From: Polyangium sp. (in: bacteria)
Lineage (GTDB): Bacteria; Myxococcota_A; Polyangia; Palsa-1104
Length of the DNA: 15,459 nt
Reading direction: 5' to 3'
NCBI GenBank assembly: GCA_025450955.1
Contig: JANWLJ010000059.1
Span: 1 to 15,459 of the forward strand
Both the position numbers and the translations under genes were made by a program. This document shows, one piece after another, positions 1 through 6,398 of the stretch; the stretch's first letter is position 1; each line of letters opens with the position of its first letter. The notes beneath the pieces were generated by a model that saw only the letters and a program-made list of their open reading frames with translations, was not told the origin of the DNA and did not search any database.

Positions 1-481
1 CGGCCGGTCCGCCGGTGCTGCTCTCGCGCGCGAACGCTTGCACGCGGTTGAGCAGCAGCTGAAAGGCGGCGTCGCCGGTCGCCTGCGCGGGATTGAGCAC
101 CGGCCCGTACTCGAGGGCGAGGCCCGCGCCGGACTCGAACGACAGGTTGTTCATCGGCTGCTTGGAGTATTCGTACGACTCGACGGCGGTGGCGTAGCCG
201 AGAGGATCGGTGACCGTGATGCCGGTCGCCGGATCGGTGTACTGATCGGTGATGGGCGTAAACCGATTGAACCCGGTCAGGTTGCGCCCGAGGAGCTGCG
301 CGAACGGCTCGCCGGAGATCTGCATCTCCACCGACGCGCGCATGTGCTCGGCCACATGAAAGCGGGTGTCCGTGGTCTGCGCGGTGAAGTACGTCGGCGG
401 CACCGGCGTGGTCACCGGCAGCGACTTGTGACAGGAGAGCGCCGTCAGCATCAGCGCCCCAGCGAGCAGGCGCCGAATCAT
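1..481 (-). CDS. Partial lipoprotein gene of unknown function (3' end outside window)
   Basis: An open frame of 160 codons runs from the ATG at 481-479 to the window edge without a stop, so the C-terminus is missing. The protein starts with MIRRLLAGALMLTALSC, a textbook lipoprotein signal (two Arg, hydrophobic stretch, lipobox ALSC with Cys17), so it should be lipid-anchored in the envelope. The rest looks soluble and mixed in composition, with no motif I recognise. Its ATG overlaps the TGA of the upstream cytochrome gene by 4 bp (ATGA at 481-478), which suggests translational coupling and a shared role with that cytochrome. The absence of a CXXCH in the visible part means it is not obviously a haem protein. 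Function is unknown; the reading frame and the lipoprotein call are fairly secure. Confidence 0.75.
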   Translation of the reverse strand, partial: MIRRLLAGALMLTALSCHKSLPVTTPVPPTYFTAQTTDTRFHVAEHMRASVEMQISGEPFAQLLGRNLTGFNRFTPITDQYTDPATGITVTDPLGYATAVESYEYSKQPMNNLSFESGAGLALEYGPVLNPAQATGDAAFQLLLNRVQAFARESSTGGPA

Positions 482-1041
482 TCCAGACCTCCGTCGAGCG
501 ATGCGAGATCGGCGGGCACCGCGGTCATGTCGACGAGCGGCACGGCCATGTCGATCGGCGGGTGGGGCTTGAGCGGTGGACAGGTGCTCGCCGGGATCGC
601 GCGCGGCACCGTGGGCAGGCTGCGCAGGTAGGCGACGATCGCGCGCGCTTCGACGTCGCCCATGTCGCCGTAGTGCATCATCGGAGGGCACAGCGGCTCC
701 AGCCGGTTGTCGACGCCGAAACGCATCGCCCGAATGATCTGGATGTCGGCCCATCCGCCGAGCCCGGTGGCGATGTCGGGCGTGAGATTGGAGCCGTAGG
801 CGCTGGTGCCCGGCTCGGGCGTGGTCTGTCCCGAGAGCGTGCCGTCGGGCGCGCGATGGCACTGGCCGCAGTTGCGCTGCGCGACGTAGGCCGCTCCGAG
901 CGGTGCTTGATCGCCGGCGTCGAGCGCGAAGGTTCCGTCACTGCAGCCGGCGCAGAATCCGCCGATCACCATCAAGGCTGCGGTGACGAGCGACTGCACG
1001 GCCACAAAGGTAGCACAGCGCTTGCATGGTCCGGCGCCCAT
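478..1041 (-). CDS. Cytochrome c family lipoprotein, one haem
   Basis: A 187-residue protein with one c-type haem site, CGQCH (residues 58-62), and a probable Met axial ligand in the PPMMHYGDM segment (about 119-127). The pattern SNLTPD...TGLGGW...I.RAMRFGV...AIVAYLRSLP is typical of the small cytochrome c domains attached to alcohol and gluconate dehydrogenases. A hydrophobic N-terminal stretch ends in FCAGC, so Cys33 is a plausible though imperfect lipidation site. The C-terminal tail is rich in Asp, Met, Ala and Pro. It probably transfers electrons in the periplasm; the partner is not visible. The ATG at 1041-1039 shares bases with the divergent gene's start. GTG codons at 1005 or 999 are alternatives but would remove the positively charged N-terminus. 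The stop overlaps the next gene's ATG. Confidence 0.8.
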   Translation of the reverse strand: MGAGPCKRCATFVAVQSLVTAALMVIGGFCAGCSDGTFALDAGDQAPLGAAYVAQRNCGQCHRAPDGTLSGQTTPEPGTSAYGSNLTPDIATGLGGWADIQIIRAMRFGVDNRLEPLCPPMMHYGDMGDVEARAIVAYLRSLPTVPRAIPASTCPPLKPHPPIDMAVPLVDMTAVPADLASLDGGLE

Positions 1042-2269
1042 GCGTTATCTCGTCGCCTGCGCCATCGCCCTGACCGCGTGCGGTTCCTCGACCAAGGGCT
1101 CCTCGGACATGAGCGTGCGCGACCTGTCCATCGGCAGCAGCTACCTCCTCGCGGGCACCTTTGCGACCCGCCTCCGGCTGACCGCCGGATTCGAGCAAGA
1201 TGCGGGCCCCTCGTCGCCGGGGATGGGGACGCTCGATCAACTCTTCATCCTGAACGCTTATGCCGCGCCCAATCCGGACGGAACCGCCTCGATGTCGGTG
1301 ATGTGGCACCCCTGCAGCGTCGGGCTGCCGGGCGCCCTCGCGGTGCCGTATGCGGGCGCGCTCGAATCCATCGATGCCCAGAGCTCGAATGGCACGTTGA
1401 GCGGCAAGGGCGACGGGGCGACCTACACGCAGGGGCCGGTGGCGTTCGCCTTCGGCACCTGTCTCTCCAACCCGGCGAGCGATCCACTCCCCGACGGCAC
1501 CAGCATCTGTCCCGCGCCCACCGACGGAGCGAATCGTCCGTGCGACGTCGCCCAGCGTGGCTGCGCGATCCCGACCACCGACGCGAATGGGCAGGTCTGG
1601 CCCGGGGTGCCCGTGATGGTGCCGGCCGGTAGCGGCCTCAGCCCCGATCCCGATGTGCTCTACGTAACCGGCCGGGTGATCTTCTCGCTGCAAGCCACGG
1701 TGCACGCCGACAACACCTTGGACGGCATGAGCACCGCCGGCACCACCGTCGAGTGGCGCGTGCTCGCCTGCCATCTGCGCGGCGCGAGCGGCTCGGCGGG
1801 CGCGTGCAGCGCCGTCCAGGTGGCCGCGCTCAATGCTCAGAAGCCCGCGATCACGGTCGAGAGCGGGACCTTGGTCGCGCATGCCCAGCCGCAGTACTAC
1901 AACTGCGCCCAGTTCAACGGCAACGTCGAGGGCTCGCTCTCCGGGGCCGAAATGTTCGATGGCGGCATGCCGGACATGCCGCTATCGTCGATGTCCTTCT
2001 CCGACGTGCAGGGCGACATGGACGGGCTCGGCTGCGCCACCTGCCACGACACCTTCCCGATGGGTAAGATGCGGCTCGTCTTCGAGCCTTCGACGTTCGC
2101 TCAGCTGCGGCAGAATTATCAGCAGGTGCTGCCGTGGACCGCGCCGGACACGATGGTGGGTGCGCCACAGCCCGGAGGAAAATTCGTACACCAGGCGCCG
2201 GTGCCGTTCGGAATCCGCGAGCGCTGGCTGAGCTGGATCGCCGCCGGCGCGCCCTTCTCGCGCCCGTGA
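1040..2269 (+). CDS. Secreted lipoprotein with a C-terminal CATCH haem motif
   Basis: I start the protein at ATG 1040 (409 residues) because MRYLVACAIALTACGSS is a clean lipoprotein signal with lipobox LTAC (Cys14); an in-frame ATG at 983 would add 19 non-signal residues. The first 300 residues are rich in Gly, Ser, Asp and Pro with scattered Cys, and match no family I recognise. The C-terminal part has one haem motif, CATCH (residues 332-336), followed by a segment ending in WLSWIAAGAPF. That ending resembles the WI..GAP close of planctomycete-type cytochrome c domains and the last residues (RRWIVAGAPMQ) of the haem lipoprotein encoded at 2324-2812. I infer an outer-surface or periplasmic mono-haem protein. 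No strong Shine-Dalgarno precedes the start. Function unknown. Confidence 0.8.
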   Translation: MRYLVACAIALTACGSSTKGSSDMSVRDLSIGSSYLLAGTFATRLRLTAGFEQDAGPSSPGMGTLDQLFILNAYAAPNPDGTASMSVMWHPCSVGLPGALAVPYAGALESIDAQSSNGTLSGKGDGATYTQGPVAFAFGTCLSNPASDPLPDGTSICPAPTDGANRPCDVAQRGCAIPTTDANGQVWPGVPVMVPAGSGLSPDPDVLYVTGRVIFSLQATVHADNTLDGMSTAGTTVEWRVLACHLRGASGSAGACSAVQVAALNAQKPAITVESGTLVAHAQPQYYNCAQFNGNVEGSLSGAEMFDGGMPDMPLSSMSFSDVQGDMDGLGCATCHDTFPMGKMRLVFEPSTFAQLRQNYQQVLPWTAPDTMVGAPQPGGKFVHQAPVPFGIRERWLSWIAAGAPFSRP

Positions 2270-2323
2270 GGACCGCGGCAGCTTGTCCCGCCCGGAAGCG
2301 CCAACCGCGACATTTTGCCACGG

Positions 2324-2812
2324 CTACTGCATCGGTGCGCCGGCCACGATCCAGCGGCGGATCAGATCCTGCTGGCAGGCCGGTAGGGGCATCGGCGCAA
2401 ACTCATTGAGCGGCATGCGTTGGCCGGCGCACGGCATGTCGGTGGTGACCTTCTGATAGAGGTAGCTCTTGCTCGGATCTCCTGGCGTGACCAGGGTGCC
2501 GCCGCAGGTCTCGTCGACGCCGTTCTCCTTGGCGAGCGACTGATTCACCAGGTGCGCGTAGGAGACGCCCTGGCTGAGATCGAGCGTGTCGTTGCAGCAG
2601 TGGCAGCCGATGCAATTCTGGTTGAACAGCTTTTGCACGTTGGCGAAGGAGGGTGCGATGCCGGCGTCGCCCTGCTGAGCGTCGCTGCACAGCGGCGGCG
2701 CTGATGCCAGATCGGCGACCCGCGCGTCGGCGCCGAAATCGGGCGGAGGTGGGTTGGTGCCGCCGCAGCCGGTGAGTACCGCGAACAGCCCGAGCAGGAG
2801 CGAGGCGCGCAT
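2324..2812 (-). CDS. Small cytochrome c-like lipoprotein
   Basis: A 162-residue protein starting MRASLLLGLFAVLTGCGG, a standard lipoprotein signal with Cys16. A Pro/Asp linker follows, then one haem motif CIGCH (67-71) immediately followed by two further Cys (CIGCHCC). The order of elements (CXXCH, then a V-P-G-D-P-S-x-S-Y-L stretch near 108-118, a Met-Pro segment at 133-134, and WIVAGAP at the end) fits the planctomycete-type cytochrome c (PSCyt1-like) layout. It is the last gene of the lipase-glpK operon. An in-frame ATG at 2851 overlaps the glpK stop as ATGA and would add 13 residues (MRRHIFC...); it could be the true coupled start, but the downstream Met gives the better signal peptide. 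The same frame stays open far upstream antisense to glpK codons, which is not part of the gene. The electron partner is unknown. Confidence 0.8.
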   Translation of the reverse strand: MRASLLLGLFAVLTGCGGTNPPPPDFGADARVADLASAPPLCSDAQQGDAGIAPSFANVQKLFNQNCIGCHCCNDTLDLSQGVSYAHLVNQSLAKENGVDETCGGTLVTPGDPSKSYLYQKVTTDMPCAGQRMPLNEFAPMPLPACQQDLIRRWIVAGAPMQ

Positions 2813-2847
2813 CAGCAAGGGCCGCGGGCTGCAGAAGATGTGCCGTC

Positions 2848-4353
2848 TCATGCGCGCTCGACCGCTGATCTCCAAGAACGAAGGTGGCGGTCCACCTCGG
2901 CGCGCTGCATCTGCGGCTGAAAGCGCCGCACCGCGCCCGAGCCCGCGGCGGCCTGCCACACTTTGGGCAGCTCGGCGCGTTTCCACACTCCGGCGCCGAG
3001 CCCGCCGAGCATCGCCGCGCCGAGCGCGGTCGCCTCCACCATGGCCGGCCGCGCGATCTCGACCCCGAGCAGGTCCGCCTCGAACTGCATCAGCAGATCG
3101 TTGGCCGCCGCGCCGCCGTCGACTTTCAGCGACGCGAGCGACAGCCCCGAGTCGGCGCGCATCGCAGAGATGAGATCGGCGATCTGCAGCGCAATCCCTT
3201 CGAGCACCGCGCGCGCCAGGTGCGCTTTGGTGGTGCCGCGGGTCAGCCCGGTAATGAGGCCGCGCGCTTCGGGCCGCCAGTGCGGCGCGCCCAGGCCGGC
3301 GAGCGCCGGCACCACCACCACGCCGCCCGAGTCCGGCACCGAGCGCGCCAGCTCCTCGATCTCGCGCGCGGTCTGGATGATGCCGAGCCCGTCTCTCAGC
3401 CACTGCACCATCGCGCCGGCGATGAAGGTCGAGCCCTCGAGAGCGTAGACCACCTCGTCGCCGATCTTCCAACCGATGGTGGTGATGAGCCCATGCGTCG
3501 ACGGCACCGCGCGCTCGCCGGTATTGAGGAGCAGGATCGCGCCGGTCCCGTAGGTGCACTTGGCGTCGCCGACGCCGAAGCAGGCCTGTCCGAACAGCGC
3601 CGCCTGCTGATCGCCCGCGATCCCCGCGACCGGCACCCCGTCGGGCAGCCCGGCCACGTCGCGGGTCTGTCCGTAGATCTCCGCCGACGGCCGCACCTCG
3701 GGCAGCATCTGCCGCGGCACTCCGAGATGCGCGCACAGCGCCTCGGACCAGCGCAGCTCGTGCAGATCGTAGAGCAGCGTGCGCGACGCGTTCGAGGCGT
3801 CGGTGATGTGCGCCCGCCCGCCGGTCAGCCGCCACACCAGATAGCTGTCGACGGTGCCGAAGCAGATCTCGCCGCGCTCGGCCCGCGCCCGCAGCCCGTC
3901 GATGTGCTCGAGCAGCCAGGCGAGCTTGGTGCCGGAGAAATAGGGATCGAGCACCAGGCCGGTCTTCTGGCGGAATTCGTCCTCGAGCCCCGCCGCTTTC
4001 AATTTCGCGCACGCGTCGGCGGTGCGGCGATCCTGCCACACGATCGCGCGATGGAGCGGCTTGCCGGTCGCGCGCTCCCACACCAGCGTGGTCTCGCGCT
4101 GGTTGGTGATTCCGATCGCGGCGATCTCGGCCGCCTCGAGATTGCCGCCGTTGCCGGCGCCGTGAATCGCGTCCGCGAGCGCGCCCAGCACCGACTGCCA
4201 GATCTGCTCCGGATCGTGCTCGACCTGGCCCGGCTCGGGGAAGTGCTGCTGAAACTCGCGATAGCCGCGCCCGCGCAAAGTCAGCTTCTCGTCGAAGACG
4301 AGCGCGGTCGAGCCGGTGGTGCCCTGATCGATGGCGACGATGAAGCGCGACAT
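2848..4353 (-). CDS. glpK: Glycerol kinase
   Basis: A 501-residue protein of the FGGY carbohydrate kinase family, of normal GlpK length. It phosphorylates glycerol with ATP to sn-glycerol 3-phosphate in the cytoplasm. Visible signatures are the N-terminal phosphate loop AIDQGTTGSTA (7-17), NQRETT with Arg86-Glu87, VWQD with Trp106, Tyr138, and AGDQQ with Asp248-Gln249. These match the known glycerol ligands of E. coli GlpK (Arg83, Glu84, Trp103, Tyr135, Asp245, Gln246) with a constant offset of three. The ATP-side motifs YGTGAILLLNTG (268-279) and LKVDGGAAANDLLMQ (409-423) are intact. The start is fixed by a strong Shine-Dalgarno, AAGGAGG, 5 nt upstream. It lies one base after the lipase/esterase stop and runs into the cytochrome-like gene, so it is mid-operon. 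No sign of decay. Confidence 0.97.
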   Translation of the reverse strand: MSRFIVAIDQGTTGSTALVFDEKLTLRGRGYREFQQHFPEPGQVEHDPEQIWQSVLGALADAIHGAGNGGNLEAAEIAAIGITNQRETTLVWERATGKPLHRAIVWQDRRTADACAKLKAAGLEDEFRQKTGLVLDPYFSGTKLAWLLEHIDGLRARAERGEICFGTVDSYLVWRLTGGRAHITDASNASRTLLYDLHELRWSEALCAHLGVPRQMLPEVRPSAEIYGQTRDVAGLPDGVPVAGIAGDQQAALFGQACFGVGDAKCTYGTGAILLLNTGERAVPSTHGLITTIGWKIGDEVVYALEGSTFIAGAMVQWLRDGLGIIQTAREIEELARSVPDSGGVVVVPALAGLGAPHWRPEARGLITGLTRGTTKAHLARAVLEGIALQIADLISAMRADSGLSLASLKVDGGAAANDLLMQFEADLLGVEIARPAMVEATALGAAMLGGLGAGVWKRAELPKVWQAAAGSGAVRRFQPQMQRAEVDRHLRSWRSAVERA

Positions 4354-4354
4354 C

Positions 4355-5152
4355 CTAGCCTCCTTCCGTTTGCAGATGTTCGTGCAGGTGCGCGGCGACG
4401 GCGCGAAACACCTGCTCGCGCTCGACGTCGAGCGTGATCACGTGAAACGAGCGCTCGAGCTCGAGCCGCTTGACCACTTTCGATCCGAGCGAGACCGCGA
4501 TCCGCTCCGAGCAGGCGGGCGGCACCGTGTGATCGAGCCGCGAGTGGATGAGCAGCGCCGGCTGGGTGATTTCGGACAGGCGCGGCGTGAGCTCGCGCCC
4601 GAGCTCGATCAGGCTGTGCAGCGCGGCGAGCGGCATCCCCGCGCGCCCCTGCGCGACCTTGTTGAGCCGCCGCATCTCGGGATCGAAGATGTCCGAGCCG
4701 GCGAGCTTGGGCATCGCCCAGCGCGACGAGCGCGGCAGGCGCTGCATCATTCGATCGAAGCGCATCGCCGCGGGATAGAGCCACAGCGCGGGAGCCAGCG
4801 CCGCGATCGCTTTTACCTCGGGCCTGAGGCGCGCCAGCTCGAGCGTGAGAATCCCGCCGAGCGAGAGCCCGCACCCCGCGACCTCGTCACAGCGCGCCGA
4901 GAGCGCATCGAACGCGCGCTCGACCGAGTCGAGCCAGTCGGGCCAGCGGGTGCGCGCGAGATCGCCGGTGGTCCCGACGTGGCCGGCGAGCTGCGGCCCG
5001 ACGACCTGAAATCCCGACGAAGCGAGGTGCTCGCCCAAAAGGCGCATCTCGAACGGCGTGCCGGTAAATCCGTGGACCAGCACCACGCCTGAGCGCGCGT
5101 CGGCCGGCCCGAGCCCAAACGGCGTGACCTCCACCCGCTGAAGCCCTCGCAT
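4355..5152 (-). CDS. Est30-like carboxylesterase / monoacylglycerol lipase (alpha/beta hydrolase)
   Basis: A 265-residue alpha/beta hydrolase. The oxyanion region VLVHGFTGTP (24-33), the nucleophile elbow GLSLGG (Ser97), Asp207 in SRLDHTVP and His237 in SFHVITLD form a complete catalytic triad. The HVITLD...F..VAAHL ending and overall length closely resemble Geobacillus carboxylesterase Est30 and bacterial monoglyceride lipases. There is no signal peptide, so it should be cytoplasmic. I chose ATG 5152; the frame remains open to 5212, but the extra residues have no family counterpart and overlap the intergenic promoter region. Its last codons form the Shine-Dalgarno for glpK, and one base separates the two genes. 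This suggests that it frees glycerol from monoacylglycerols (or similar esters) for GlpK; the substrate is inference. Confidence 0.9.
   Translation of the reverse strand: MRGLQRVEVTPFGLGPADARSGVVLVHGFTGTPFEMRLLGEHLASSGFQVVGPQLAGHVGTTGDLARTRWPDWLDSVERAFDALSARCDEVAGCGLSLGGILTLELARLRPEVKAIAALAPALWLYPAAMRFDRMMQRLPRSSRWAMPKLAGSDIFDPEMRRLNKVAQGRAGMPLAALHSLIELGRELTPRLSEITQPALLIHSRLDHTVPPACSERIAVSLGSKVVKRLELERSFHVITLDVEREQVFRAVAAHLHEHLQTEGG
4359..4365 (-). promoter_or_regulatory. Shine-Dalgarno of glpK, embedded in the end of the lipase gene
   Basis: Read on the minus strand the site is AAGGAGG, 5 nt before the glpK ATG (4353-4351). It is formed by the last sense codons (Glu-Gly-Gly) of the hydrolase, whose TAG stop lies between the site and the ATG. 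This fixes the glpK start and implies tightly linked translation. Confidence 0.8.
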
Positions 5153-5190
5153 CGGCGCACAACGTACCCGGTTTCCCGACGTTACGCACG

Positions 5191-5220
5191 TTGACAGCGC
5201 GCCCTCGTCCACGATAAAAA
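5191..5220 (+). promoter_or_regulatory. Sigma-70-like promoter for the FHA-GGDEF gene
   Basis: TTGACA (5191-5196) is a perfect -35 element. TAAAAA at 5215-5220 matches the -10 consensus at four of six positions with an 18-nt spacer (ATAAAA with 17 nt is the alternative). It lies in the 205-bp gap between divergent genes and points at the diguanylate cyclase, giving a 5' leader of about 130 nt. The A-rich run is exceptional in this GC-rich DNA. No promoter for the divergent lipase operon is as clear. Confidence 0.5.
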
Positions 5221-5267
5221 AGGGTGGGCCTCTGCGTGCCGACGGCGCGGTCGAGATCCCAAGAACA

Positions 5268-5277
5268 GCTCATGAGC
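5268..5277. repeat. Palindrome in the leader of the FHA-GGDEF gene
   Basis: GCTCATGAGC is a perfect 10-bp palindrome in the leader. A near copy (GCTCGTGAGC, 5341-5350) sits just before the start codon, and both are followed by GAGCGA-type purine-rich repeats. It may be a small operator or a weak RNA structure; such short palindromes also occur by chance. Confidence 0.3.
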
Positions 5278-5357
5278 GAACGAGCGAAGCGACAGAGTGG
5301 ATTCGATCGAGGCGAAGTGCGCAGCCCATCGGGCCGCGCCGCTCGTGAGCGAGAGCG

Positions 5358-6245
5358 ATGAGCGACGACTGGAAGACCCGAGTCACGCAAATCCGCCCGG
5401 TCGAGAAGGCCGCCGTCGACCACGAGCAGGCCTGCCTGGTGCTGATCTATCCGCCGGGCTCCGAGCTCGGAAAGCGCTATCCGCTGCGCGGCCCTGAAGA
5501 GGTCGTGATCGGCCGCGGCGCCGACTGCGGCATCCAGGTCGATCGCGACTCGGTCTCGCGCAAGCACGCCAAGGTCACCCGCGCCGGCGATCTCTGGCAG
5601 GTGGTCGACCTCGGCTCCACCAACGGCAGCTACGTCAACGACGCGCAGATCACCCAGTGCTCACTGCGCGACGGCGATCTCCTCAAGATCGGCAACGCGA
5701 TCTTCAAATTCCTCGTCGGCGGCAACATCGAGTCGAGCTACCACGAGGAGATCTACCGGATGACGATCGTCGACGGACTCACCCAGGCCTTCAACAAACG
5801 CTATTTCATCGAGAACCTGGAAAAGGAAATTCCGCGCTGCACGCGTCATCAGCGCCCGCTCTCGCTGCTCATGTTCGACATCGATCATTTCAAAAAGATC
5901 AACGACGAGCACGGCCACTTGACCGGCGACTTCGTGTTGCGCGAGATGGCCCGCCGCATCCGCACCCGCGTCCGCAAAGAAGAGGTGTTCGCGCGCTACG
6001 GCGGCGAAGAGTTCTCCCTGGTCCTTCCCGAAACCGCGCACGAGCAGGCGATGAAGGTGGGTGAGGACATCCGCCGGCTGGTCGAGGGCGATCGCTTCGA
6101 CTTCGAAGGCGACCACATCCCGGTCACCATCTCGATCGGCGTCGCCACCATCGTCAACGAGGTCGCCCCCGACGCCTTCATCAAGGTCGCCGACGACAAC
6201 CTGTACAAAGCCAAAAAATCCGGCCGCAACAAAGTCATCGGCTGA
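5358..6245 (+). CDS. FHA-domain diguanylate cyclase (GGDEF)
   Basis: A 295-residue cytoplasmic protein with two domains and no membrane segment. Residues about 25-119 form a forkhead-associated domain with the phosphothreonine-binding signatures GRG (52-54), SRKH (67-70) and STNG (87-90). Residues about 135-295 form a GGDEF domain starting with the usual D-G-L-T, with FDID at 173-176 and an active-site loop GGEEF (215-219), so it should make cyclic di-GMP from two GTP. The inhibitory site five residues before GGEEF is RKEE rather than RxxD, so product inhibition may be weakened. FHA binding of a phosphorylated partner, presumably from a Ser/Thr kinase, is the likely input. A sigma-70-like promoter lies upstream. 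A link to the pili encoded downstream is plausible, as c-di-GMP often controls them, but unproven. Confidence 0.95.
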   Translation: MSDDWKTRVTQIRPVEKAAVDHEQACLVLIYPPGSELGKRYPLRGPEEVVIGRGADCGIQVDRDSVSRKHAKVTRAGDLWQVVDLGSTNGSYVNDAQITQCSLRDGDLLKIGNAIFKFLVGGNIESSYHEEIYRMTIVDGLTQAFNKRYFIENLEKEIPRCTRHQRPLSLLMFDIDHFKKINDEHGHLTGDFVLREMARRIRTRVRKEEVFARYGGEEFSLVLPETAHEQAMKVGEDIRRLVEGDRFDFEGDHIPVTISIGVATIVNEVAPDAFIKVADDNLYKAKKSGRNKVIG

Positions 6246-6272
6246 GCGCAACGATTCGGCTTGCACTCTCGT

Positions 6273-6295
6273 AGCGGGGGACCTTACGCCCCGCT
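6273..6295. other. Short stem-loop after the FHA-GGDEF gene
   Basis: AGCGGGG and CCCCGCT are 7-bp perfect arms around a 9-nt loop, 28 nt after the stop codon. No T-run follows on either side, so it is at best a weak or rho-dependent end for the plus-strand transcript. Confidence 0.3.
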
Positions 6296-6344
6296 CTGAG
6301 CCAACTGCGCTCATCCGGCGGGCAAGCCCCTGCGCTACGTTGAT

Positions 6345-6376
6345 AAAAAAACGGGCGGCCCCGGAGGACCGCCCGT
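6345..6376 (-). terminator. Rho-independent terminator of the VWA-like lipoprotein gene
   Basis: Perfect 8-bp arms ACGGGCGG (6351-6358) and CCGCCCGT (6369-6376) enclose a 10-nt loop that can pair further after one mismatch. On the minus strand the hairpin runs straight into seven T (plus-strand A run 6345-6351). It lies 23 bp beyond the stop of the gene ending at 6399. The plus-strand side lacks a T-run, so the orientation is clear. Confidence 0.88.
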
Positions 6377-6398
6377 TGGCGTTTCAACTACCGCTCGG

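Noticed and set aside
38..631. A 197-codon plus-strand frame over the left edge
   Set aside because: It runs antisense to two minus-strand lipoprotein genes with clear signal peptides and a CXXCH motif.
2270..2323. Bidirectional terminator between the convergent genes
   Set aside because: No stem of useful length followed by a T-run on either strand is visible in these 54 bp.
2852..4081. Long N-terminal extension in frame with the small haem lipoprotein
   Set aside because: The lipoprotein signal at 2812 (or 2851) gives a proper start; the upstream part is an alternate frame of glpK and rich in Arg and Ala without domains.
2884..4437. A 517-codon plus-strand frame antisense to glpK
   Set aside because: glpK on the minus strand is fully conserved with all ligand residues; the antisense product has no recognisable motif and reflects GC-rich codon bias.
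5221..5357. Possible c-di-GMP riboswitch in the leader of the GGDEF gene
   Set aside because: I looked for the conserved GEMM core and its tetraloop-receptor arrangement and saw neither; only short palindromes are present.
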